Positions 1 to 8,300 of a stretch of DNA of 64,000 bases are shown piece by piece. The notes below the pieces were generated by a model. That model searched no databases and was not told the DNA's origin. It worked only from the letters and a program-made list of their open reading frames with translations. The translations under genes and the position numbers were made by a program. The stretch is from Saprospiraceae bacterium (GTDB lineage: Bacteria; Bacteroidota; Bacteroidia; Chitinophagales; Saprospiraceae). Location: the NCBI GenBank assembly GCA_016715245.1, contig JADKAS010000001.1, positions 558,001 to 622,000 on the forward strand, given 5' to 3'. How positions within the stretch are numbered: the stretch's first letter is position 1; every line of letters begins with the position of its first letter.

Positions 1-131
1 GGAAGGAAGGAGATTTTCCTCATTCAGAAAATTACTATAAACACTGTATCAGCCTTCCGCTCTACCCTACTTTACTGGATGAAGAACAGGATTTTGTGAT
101 TGAAACAATTTTGAGGTATTATCATGCATAA
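1..131 (+). CDS. pseC: PseC-type aminotransferase, C-terminal fragment
   Basis: Only the last ~42 residues are in the window. The frame starting at base 3 reads to the TAA at 129-131 and contains the stretch SLPLYPTL followed by DEEQDFVIE, typical of the C-terminus of DegT/DnrJ/EryC1 sugar aminotransferases such as PseC (UDP-4-amino-4,6-dideoxy-altrosamine transaminase). PseC makes the amino group that is later acetylated on the way to pseudaminic acid. Its stop overlaps the pseF start by 8 bases, which fits one operon with the Pse genes that follow. The assignment rests on the short motif plus the neighbours; the 5' part lies outside. Confidence 0.75.
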   Translation, partial: KEGDFPHSENYYKHCISLPLYPTLLDEEQDFVIETILRYYHA

Positions 132-816
132 CCTATGCCTTATACCCGCCCGAGGAGGAAGTAAAAGAATTCCGAAAAAAAATATTAAAGATTTTTTTGG
201 CAAACCTATGCTTGCCTACCCCATTGAAACAGCACTGAAATCAGGTTTGTTTTCAGAAATTATGGTTTCAACGGACGATAATGAAATCACAGAAATAGCT
301 TTAAAACACGGTGCAAACGTTCCTTTTTTCAGATCAGCAAAAACGGCCGATGATTATGCAACAACTGCAGATGTTATCCTTGAAGTAATAAAAAAATATA
401 GTGAATCAGGAATTCACTTTGATAATATATGTTGTTTGTATGCCTGCACACCTTTGCTGGGAACACAACATTTAATTATTGCTTATGAAAAATTGATTAC
501 GAAAAAAAAACACTCATTATTTCCTGTTGTTGAATTTGAATTTCCGGTTCAGCGTGCTTTAAAAATTATTGATACAAATGTTGAATTTGTATACAGCGAA
601 CATGCTTTGACCAGATCCCAGGATTTGGAACATTATTACCACGATGCAGGACAATTTTATTGGATAAACGTAAAAAGTTTTTTGAAAACAAATAAAATAG
701 TCGGAGATAATTCCGGTTGCATTGTTTTAAACAGAATGGACTGTCAGGATATTGATGTGGAGTCAGACTGGAAAATTGCAGAATTGAAATACACCTTAAA
801 AAACAGAATGATATGA
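124..816 (+). CDS. pseF: Pseudaminic acid cytidylyltransferase PseF
   Basis: 230 residues, the usual size. The protein opens with the nucleotide-binding signature IPARGGSKRIPKKN (residues ~7-20) of CMP-sialic/pseudaminic acid synthetases, followed by the FFGKPMLAYPI segment typical of PseF. It would activate pseudaminic acid with CTP to give CMP-pseudaminic acid in the cytoplasm, the donor for surface glycosylation. The ATG at 124 overlaps the preceding aminotransferase stop, and the gene's own stop overlaps the methylase start (ATGA), so translational coupling is likely. PseF is preferred over NeuA because pseI and pseC-type genes flank it. Confidence 0.93.
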   Translation: MHNLCLIPARGGSKRIPKKNIKDFFGKPMLAYPIETALKSGLFSEIMVSTDDNEITEIALKHGANVPFFRSAKTADDYATTADVILEVIKKYSESGIHFDNICCLYACTPLLGTQHLIIAYEKLITKKKHSLFPVVEFEFPVQRALKIIDTNVEFVYSEHALTRSQDLEHYYHDAGQFYWINVKSFLKTNKIVGDNSGCIVLNRMDCQDIDVESDWKIAELKYTLKNRMI

Positions 817-1442
817 ATTTATTTCAGACAGCGCAAGAAAACTTTTGGGCGGGTGAATTTGGCAATGATTATATTCAAAGAAATCAAAGTGAACAATTAT
901 TGGCGTCTAACCTGAACTTTTTTGTGACGGCATTAAAGCAAGCAGGAAAAATTAATTCCTGCAAAGAATTCGGAGCGAACATAGGTATGAACTTAAGAGC
1001 CTTAAAACTTTTGTATCCAGATCTATTAATGAAAGGTATTGAGATAAATGAAAAAGCAAGTTTGGAATTAGCAAAATTTATTGGTAATCAAAATGTCTTT
1101 AGGGGTAGCATTTTTGAGGCTCCTTGTGAAGAAAAGGTTGAAATTTCAATAATAAAAGGAGTTTTAATTCATATTAATCCTGACATGCTCCCCTTAGTTT
1201 ATGAAAAGTTGTACGAGAATTCAACTAAATACATTCTTATTGCGGAATATTACAATCCATCCCCTGTAGCCATAAACTACCGAGGACACACTGACAGATT
1301 ATTTAAAAGAGATTTTGCCGGTGAATTTTTAGAAAAATTCAAAGATTGTTGTTTGGTGGATTATGGTTTTGTCTATAGAAAAGATCCGGTTTTCCCTCAA
1401 GATGACATTACATGGTTTCTTATAAAAAAAGCAAGTAATTGA
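813..1442 (+). CDS. Pseudaminic acid biosynthesis-associated methylase
   Basis: 209 residues; a class I SAM-dependent methyltransferase. The SAM-binding region shows EFGANIGMN (residues ~52-60) and an acidic strand end (KGIEINEKA). Size and position between pseF and pseI fit the family described as pseudaminic-acid-biosynthesis-associated methylase. The real substrate is unknown; it may methylate the nonulosonic acid or a precursor (inference). It overlaps pseF by 4 bases (ATGA), and its TGA overlaps the TTG start of the next gene. Confidence 0.82.
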   Translation: MNLFQTAQENFWAGEFGNDYIQRNQSEQLLASNLNFFVTALKQAGKINSCKEFGANIGMNLRALKLLYPDLLMKGIEINEKASLELAKFIGNQNVFRGSIFEAPCEEKVEISIIKGVLIHINPDMLPLVYEKLYENSTKYILIAEYYNPSPVAINYRGHTDRLFKRDFAGEFLEKFKDCCLVDYGFVYRKDPVFPQDDITWFLIKKASN

Positions 1443-2455
1443 TTTTTCCAACCTCATATAAAGCCATCAAAAAACAAATATTTTCACATCAGGAATATAA
1501 TATTGTTCCCATTCGTTACGAGGACAGAATGTTGATTAAAAATTGGAGAAATGAACAATTGTTTCATTTGAGACAACAAAACTTGTTAAGTGATGATGAT
1601 CAGAATAATTATTTCAAAAGCGTTGTATTCAAACTTTTTGATGAAAAAAATCCTGATCAAATTCTCTTTTCCTATCTCCATAATAAAACATGTATAGGTT
1701 ATGGAGGGTTGGTTCATATAAATTGGATTGACAAACATGCAGAAATTTCATTTCTTATGGACACTTCCCTTGAAGAGGTTCATTTTGAGTTTCACTGGAA
1801 AATATTTTTATGCCTTATTGAAAAAGTTGCTTTTTCGGAATGTAAATTGCACAAAATATTTACCTATGCATTTGATCTCCGACCCCGTTTATACCCGGTC
1901 ATTTTAAGTTCGGGATTTTACAAAGAAGCAACCCTAAAGCATCATTGTTTTATAGACAACAAATGGAAAGATGTTGTCATCCATGCCAAATTAAACTTTG
2001 ACATAAAAATAAGAAATGCTGTCATTCAAGATGTACATGATATATATGAATGGGTCAATGATCCGGACACAAGAAAATATTCTTTTAATACCAATTTAAT
2101 AGTGTATTCAGACCATATAAGGTGGTTTGAAGAACGTTTGTCAAATAACAAAGCATGGAGTTATATTGGCGAAGTCAATGGAAGTAAAGCAGCCTTTATA
2201 AGAATAGATAAACATCAAAATGGTTTTGTGATAGGAATTAACCTGAACCCGGAATTCAGGGGACTTCGCCTTTCAAAATCCCTTTTGAATGCCGCAATAT
2301 CCTATTTTGAAGAACCGGGAGATATATTAGCATTCATTAAACCGGAAAATAAAGTTTCAATTGCGTCTTTTGAAGGCATAGGTTTTACATTTTCAGGTAA
2401 AACCAAAGTTGGAGATTCTGAAGCATTGGAGTATAAATTAATAAAAAATGAGTAA
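1439..2455 (+). CDS. Tandem GNAT acetyltransferase, PseH-like
   Basis: 338 residues made of two GNAT N-acetyltransferase domains. The first (~20-180) begins IVPIRYEDRMLIKNWRNE, resembling PseH, which acetylates the 4-amino group of the UDP-sugar precursor. The second (~190-330) has WVNDPDTRKYSF and NPEFRGLRLSK, the acetyl-CoA loop; it resembles the GNAT domain often fused to the C-terminus of PseG-type hydrolases. The start is a TTG overlapping the upstream TGA; the first internal ATG (residue 31) would cut into the first GNAT strand, so TTG is preferred. No PseG glycosyltransferase-fold domain is present here or nearby. Confidence 0.8.
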   Translation: MIFPTSYKAIKKQIFSHQEYNIVPIRYEDRMLIKNWRNEQLFHLRQQNLLSDDDQNNYFKSVVFKLFDEKNPDQILFSYLHNKTCIGYGGLVHINWIDKHAEISFLMDTSLEEVHFEFHWKIFLCLIEKVAFSECKLHKIFTYAFDLRPRLYPVILSSGFYKEATLKHHCFIDNKWKDVVIHAKLNFDIKIRNAVIQDVHDIYEWVNDPDTRKYSFNTNLIVYSDHIRWFEERLSNNKAWSYIGEVNGSKAAFIRIDKHQNGFVIGINLNPEFRGLRLSKSLLNAAISYFEEPGDILAFIKPENKVSIASFEGIGFTFSGKTKVGDSEALEYKLIKNE

Positions 2456-3458
2456 CAGCGTTTTTATCATCGCCGAATTATCCGCTAATCATAACGGTAA
2501 GTTGTCAGTGGCAATTGACACCATCAAACAAGCTGCAAAATGTGGAGCTGACGCAATAAAAATTCAAACGTACACAGCGGATACCATTACGCTGAATTGT
2601 GACAGAGATGATTTTGTGATTAAAGGAGGAACCATCTGGGATGGCAGAAAACTGTATGACTTGTATCTGGAAGCATTCACTCCGTGGGAATGGCATGCAG
2701 AAATTTTCAGAGTAGCAAAAGAAGAAGGACTTGTTTGTTTTTCTTCCCCTTTTGATTCTACAGCCGTTGATTTTTTAGAGTCATTGGGCAATCCCATATA
2801 CAAAATTGCTTCTTTTGAAATTACGGATATTCCATTGATTGAATACGTTGCCAAAAAAAATAAGCCGGTTATTATTTCAACCGGAATAGCAGAATTTGAA
2901 GATATAAAACTGGCTGTTGAAACTTGCAGGAATACAGGAAATAATGATATTACCTTATTAAAATGTACGTCCTCCTACCCTGCTCCTATTGAAGAAGCAA
3001 ATCTATTAATGATTCCTGAGTTTAAAAATGACTTTATGGTTAAAGTAGGCTTATCCGACCATACATTAGGAAATATTGCCCCTGTCGTCGCAACAGCATT
3101 GGGTGCCACCGTTATTGAAAAACATTTTATTCTCGACCGGTCATTAGGTGGTCCTGATGCTTCTTTTTCTTTAAATATTGAGGAATTTAAGGCCATGGTT
3201 CAAGCAGTCAGAGAAGCAGAAAAATCACTTGGCAATACAACTTATGAACTTACAAAAAAACAACTGGAAGGCAAACAGTTTGCCAGAAGTTTGTATGTTT
3301 CAGAGGATATAGGAAAAGGAGAAAAATATACGGATAAAAATATCCGTTCTGTTAGACCCGGTTATGGAGCACACCCGAAAAATCTGAAAAACATTATAGG
3401 AGGTACTTCAGACAAAGAATGGAAAAAAGGGGATAGGTTTTTATACGATAATAAATAA
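2448..3458 (+). CDS. pseI: Pseudaminic acid synthase PseI
   Basis: 336 residues. The N-terminal NeuB barrel contains IAELSANHNGK (residues ~8-18), IKIQTYTADT and the PseI-typical WDGRKLYDLYLEAFTPWEWH segment. A C-terminal SAF/antifreeze-like domain (~285-336, ARSLYVSEDIGKGE) closes the protein. It condenses phosphoenolpyruvate with 2,4-diacetamido-2,4,6-trideoxy-altrose to form pseudaminic acid. It overlaps the acetyltransferase gene by 8 bases. Motif agreement makes PseI more likely than legionaminic or N-acetylneuraminic acid synthase. Confidence 0.94.
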   Translation: MSNSVFIIAELSANHNGKLSVAIDTIKQAAKCGADAIKIQTYTADTITLNCDRDDFVIKGGTIWDGRKLYDLYLEAFTPWEWHAEIFRVAKEEGLVCFSSPFDSTAVDFLESLGNPIYKIASFEITDIPLIEYVAKKNKPVIISTGIAEFEDIKLAVETCRNTGNNDITLLKCTSSYPAPIEEANLLMIPEFKNDFMVKVGLSDHTLGNIAPVVATALGATVIEKHFILDRSLGGPDASFSLNIEEFKAMVQAVREAEKSLGNTTYELTKKQLEGKQFARSLYVSEDIGKGEKYTDKNIRSVRPGYGAHPKNLKNIIGGTSDKEWKKGDRFLYDNK

Positions 3459-3461
3459 AAA

Positions 3462-4304
3462 ATGACCCCTACCCTGTATATATTGACGTTTATAAATACT
3501 ATTTTGAGCTTTATCAGAATAGTATTATCTTCAAAAATTAAAATTACTTTTCCGGTCATTTATGACAAAAACCTTCATATTTTAGGCAATGGCCCTTCTC
3601 TTGCAGATGTTGATTTCCAAAACCTTAAGGGAGATTTAATGGCAGTGAATAATTTTGCTTTTTCTGAAAAATACCAAGAGACCAAACCATTGTACTATAT
3701 CATTAATGCACCTGAATTTTGGATGGAAAATGTGGATGACGAATACAAATCCGGACGGAAAAACCTGACGGATGCGTTAGTGAAAAAAACGGATTGGAAT
3801 GTTAACTTTTTGGTGCCTGTTGAAGCAAAAAATTCTGGGTTCACAAATGATCTAATGGCCAATAATAATTTTAGTATATTTTATTATAATATTACACCTA
3901 TTGAAGGATTTTCAGTTCTAACTTCTTTTTTTTATAATAAAAAATTAGGAATGCCGAGACCGCATAATGTTCTTATTCCATCTATTATGAATGGAATCTG
4001 GATGGGTTATAATTCTATTTTTATACATGGTGCGGATCATTCCTGGTTAAAAGATATCTATGTTTCTCAGGACAACAAAGTCTTTTTGACACAAAAACAC
4101 TTTTATGACTTTCATTCAGCCAAGCCTGAAGTAATGAAAAAACTTGGAAAAGGCCAACGAAAAATGCATGAAATATTGGAGAAGTTTGTGCTTACATTTA
4201 AAGGATATCATGAAATTAATGAATTTGCAAATAGAAAGAAAATAAAAATATTTAACTGCACAAAAGACTCCTTTATTGATGCATTTGAACGGTTTACCAT
4301 GTAA
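3462..4304 (+). CDS. Putative glycosyltransferase, NGPSL/GADHSW family
   Basis: 280 residues. A hydrophobic N-terminus (~5-25) is followed by ILGNGPSLADVDF (~41-53), a motif shared by DUF115/MAF-like proteins and GT42 sialyltransferases, and by a later HGADHSW segment (~191-197) with an HFYDFH stretch. The gene sits 3 bases after pseI, so a role as transferase of pseudaminic acid onto a surface glycan is attractive, but this is inference. DUF115-type proteins also include archaeal pterin enzymes, so the fold alone does not fix function. Confidence 0.55.
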   Translation: MTPTLYILTFINTILSFIRIVLSSKIKITFPVIYDKNLHILGNGPSLADVDFQNLKGDLMAVNNFAFSEKYQETKPLYYIINAPEFWMENVDDEYKSGRKNLTDALVKKTDWNVNFLVPVEAKNSGFTNDLMANNNFSIFYYNITPIEGFSVLTSFFYNKKLGMPRPHNVLIPSIMNGIWMGYNSIFIHGADHSWLKDIYVSQDNKVFLTQKHFYDFHSAKPEVMKKLGKGQRKMHEILEKFVLTFKGYHEINEFANRKKIKIFNCTKDSFIDAFERFTM

Positions 4305-4318
4305 AACAATTTCATTCT

Positions 4319-5206
4319 ATGTTAATTTCAACAGTAATCTGCACCCATAACAGGTCAAACATTCTGAAAATATGCCTGGAGCATGTTCAGAAACAAGACC
4401 TTCCGAAAAATGATTTTGAAATTATCATCATAAATAATAATTCAACAGATACCACAGAAGATGTTGCTCAAGATTTTATTATAAAAAATGAACACTCATT
4501 AAACATAAGATATTATTTTGAAGGAAAGCCGGGTTTGTCCGCAGCCAGAAACAGGGGTGTTATTGAGTCTAAGGGCGATTTTATTAATTTTATAGATGAT
4601 GACGCCCTTTTACCAAAAGAATATTTAAGTAATTTGAAAAAAAATATAGTACAACTTGACAACTCACTTTTTGCAGGTATTGGTGGTAAAATAATTCCCC
4701 GATATTTCGGACATGAACCTGAATGGATGAGCTATTTTACATGGGGGTTGGTAAGCAAACATGATCTGGGAGAAAAACAAATGAAGTATGAGAAAATTGG
4801 TTTATATCCTACCGGGTGCAATATGACATATAAAAAAACAATTCTTCAGAAGGTAGGATTATTTGATGAGGCTTTGCTTAGACGCTGTGATGACAAATAT
4901 ATAGCCTACGAGATTAAAAAATACGGTGGTGAAATATGGTATTGCCCTGATGTTGCTCTGGAACATTTTATTGATGAAGACAGGATAAACAACCGACTTG
5001 ACAACATTTGTTTTGACTCGGGGGTACATGAAAAACTTAGAATTCGCAATAATGGATATTATGCCCAGATATTAAAGTTTACGGAATATATCTTCAAGTT
5101 TTTTTCTTCTTTTTTTACTTCTGGCCTATTATTCTCTAAAAAGTCAGCCAAAAAAAGGATTGGTTTTGGTGAAAATGAGGTGGTTGTTCTTAATAGGGTT
5201 TATTAA
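4319..5206 (+). CDS. Family 2 glycosyltransferase
   Basis: 295 residues. GT-A fold with STVICTHNRSNIL (residues ~4-16), IIINNNSTDTT, GLSAARNRG (substrate ribose/diphosphate region) and the metal-binding FIDDDALL. A second acidic segment (EALLRRCDDKYIAYE) resembles the base-containing region of inverting GT2 enzymes. The C-terminus has a short hydrophobic stretch (FKFFSSFFTSGLLF), suggesting membrane association. It is the last gene of the pseudaminic acid operon and probably builds the glycan that receives the sugar. The precise donor and acceptor are unknown. Confidence 0.88.
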   Translation: MLISTVICTHNRSNILKICLEHVQKQDLPKNDFEIIIINNNSTDTTEDVAQDFIIKNEHSLNIRYYFEGKPGLSAARNRGVIESKGDFINFIDDDALLPKEYLSNLKKNIVQLDNSLFAGIGGKIIPRYFGHEPEWMSYFTWGLVSKHDLGEKQMKYEKIGLYPTGCNMTYKKTILQKVGLFDEALLRRCDDKYIAYEIKKYGGEIWYCPDVALEHFIDEDRINNRLDNICFDSGVHEKLRIRNNGYYAQILKFTEYIFKFFSSFFTSGLLFSKKSAKKRIGFGENEVVVLNRVY

Positions 5207-5341
5207 ATAAACAGGTTTTCTTTATTTCCGCTAAAAATAATTGTTGTTTATAAGAGTTTAGATCAAATACAACTATTCTAAACTTTGCCATCGAGAATAA
5301 TTAAAATAGCCTATTCCCTATTTTTTATTGTATAAATCACT

Positions 5342-5349
5342 TACTTTTG
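5342..5349 (+). promoter_or_regulatory. Bacteroidota -7 box TACTTTTG upstream of the 1520-residue T9SS protein
   Basis: TACTTTTG matches the Bacteroidota TAnnTTTG -7 element and lies 28 bases before the ATG at 5378. The -33 region is only a weak T-rich stretch. It separates this gene from the preceding operon. Confidence 0.5.
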
Positions 5350-5377
5350 GAGTAAAATATATAAACTGTCACATATA

Positions 5378-8300
5378 ATGATTTCTGATTTCAGAATGGC
5401 TTCTATAAAAATATTTAACCTCGCTTTATTGATTTTATTAACAAATTACGTTAATGGACAATTTAATAAAGCTATTTTACTTAATGGATGTGACAACTGT
5501 CTACAAATAGAAAATTCAGCTACAACCCTCCAGGATATAAAAGAACTGACTATTGAGGCATGGATTTACGCTAATTGTAGCGATGAAAATAGGATTATCA
5601 TCGGGAAAGAATGGTGTAATGGTGAAAATAGTTTTTATCTTTCCATAAATGCAGGTAAACTATTTTGGAATACCTCTAAAAGCGGATTTTGTACTACTAC
5701 GGATATTTTGCAATCAAAAGATGTTGTTATACCTGTTAATTCGTTTACTCATATTGCTGTGGTCAGAGACAATTCTAGCACCAAATTTTTTGTAAATGGC
5801 AACGAAGTCTCATCTGTTTGGATAAGAGGAAGCCATAATTCTATATATTCATCAAATGAACCTATCAGAATTGGCTGTTATAAAAAACTCAATGGTGAAT
5901 TTAGCAATTATTTCAGTGGTCTTATTGACAATGTCAGAATCTGGAACAAAGCATTAACATTAAACGAATTGAGAAATAGTTTAAGTAATCTTATGACAGG
6001 TAATGAAACGAACTTAATAGTAAATCTTGAAATGGAAGGTATGCAAATAGGTCAAAATTTGAGTCTTCCAAATAAATCAAATGTATACTCAACTCTTATT
6101 GCAAAAGCTTTTATTTATAATAGTCATTCTCCTTATTGTATTTCAAAGGAGAATTATGATCAAATTGAAATTGATCTTGGACCTGATAAATTCATTTGCA
6201 ACAATCAACAGTATGAATTAAGGCACAATTTACAATTTTACAAAGATATAATATGGCAAGATAACAGTAGTACACATAATTATTATGTTAGCAAAACAGG
6301 GAAATATAATGTGAGAATAGAAACTGAACTTTGTAGATTTCTTGAAGATACGATCTCTATTGCCTTCCACCCACCGGACACTACCTTTCTGCAGTATACC
6401 GTTTGCCAGGGTGAATTGCTTCAGATAAATGGTTTTACGTATGATTCACCTGGTACATTTTTACAGTCAATACAGAGTGTCTATGGATGCGATAGCCTCA
6501 TTTCTATTGATATACGGCATTTCCCACTTACACAAGAAAATAAGTTTTTTTCTCTAAATGATGCTAAGTCCTTTACCATCAACGGAATAACGTATGAAAA
6601 AGAAGGAAGTTATATTCAATATTTTATTGATGAAAATGGATGTATTGCTATTTTGAATATTACGCTGATAGCAAACAAATATGAATGTTCTATTGTAGAC
6701 ACCGAAAAATGTTTTATCAACAAACCTTTTCCGACTGTTAATTTTGCCATTAATAAATTGTTTGAAAGTTCGGCTTCCACTGCAATCTACCAATCACCTC
6801 TTCTTTTTGATATGAACAATGATTGTGTTCCTGAAATCATTATGAGTGGCATTACAGGCTTTCAAACGAGCACGAGAATAACAAGCGGTATAAGTATCGT
6901 AAATTCTACCGATGGAGAAACTGTTTCAACGATTCCAACGCCTTATTATTCATGGGGCGGGCCAACTACTTTTGCGCTGGCGGATATCAATTTTGACGGA
7001 TTAGCGGAAATTGTTGTAGCCACAGCAAATGATTCTCAAAATCCGTCAAACCTAAGGGGAAGACTGGTTTGTTACGATTCTTTTGGTAACCGCCTATGGA
7101 TTTCTAATGACACTTATGGGGATTTTACCGGCAGTCTGGGTTCCGGAGGATCGCCTGCTTTTGCAGATTTTAATCAGGACGGAATACCTGAGGTGTACAT
7201 TTATAATGAAATCTTTAATGCTCAGACAGGGGTGAAGCTTGCCGAAGGTGGATTCAATGGAATAGGTCAGGCTTCAAGAAGTTTTAATGCTTATTCTTAC
7301 TCGACCACTATAGCTGCAGATCTTGATGATGATGTTAATACGCTGGAACTCGCTGCAGGTTACAGCGTTTATAAAGTGGAGATTACGAACACTGCAGGAA
7401 AAAATGGGAACAGTATGACGGCTTATAATTTAACCGTTGACAATAATGAAAGAGATGGGTATACTTCCATTGGAGATATCAATCTGGATAATAAACTTGA
7501 TGTTATCATTTCAAGTCAGGGTTTGGGTAATAATTCTCGACTTTACGTATATAGTTTACAAAATGATGTTCCTGTATTGATAGCAAAAACTTCGATGCCT
7601 TCCAGTTTTGGGGGGTGTTGCCCTGAAGCAAGTGGTGCTGCTTTTGTAGGAGATATTAATGGGAATGGATCCCCTGTCATTGGGGTAACCCGGCCGTATT
7701 TATTGCTTACCTACAAATACAATGGAACAACCTCACTTCAGGAAAACTGGAGATTAAGTACGAATGATGAATCTGGCACAACAGGAATGACCATGTTTGA
7801 TTTCAATCAGGATGGTGTTCAGGAAATTGTGTACAGGGATGAAAATTTTCTCAGAATTATCAACGGATCGGTACAACCACCAGTGGATTTGTCAACATTT
7901 AGCTGTGTATCCGGCACCGGATCTGAATATCCTATAGTTGGAGATATCGATAATACGGGTGAATCAAAAATTTGTGTTGCTTGTGCTTCTTCCGGATCCC
8001 GAAACAGGGGTAAGATGACAATTTTTGCTTCTCCACGAAACCGCCAATTCTGGGCTCCGTCGAGAGGGATTTGGAATCAATACAATTATCATGTTTTAAA
8101 TATAAATGATGATTTAACCGTACCCCAAAAACAAAAAAACAATGCAACAGAAACAAACGGCCGTTTAAACAACTTTTTGGTACAGGCTTCTCTTCTCGAC
8201 CCGGATGGTAATTTTTTACAAACCGCCACCAATATAGCAGGCGAAATCACCTGTCTAACCTTTGATTCGATTTCAAATCTATATAAAGTAACATTTAATG

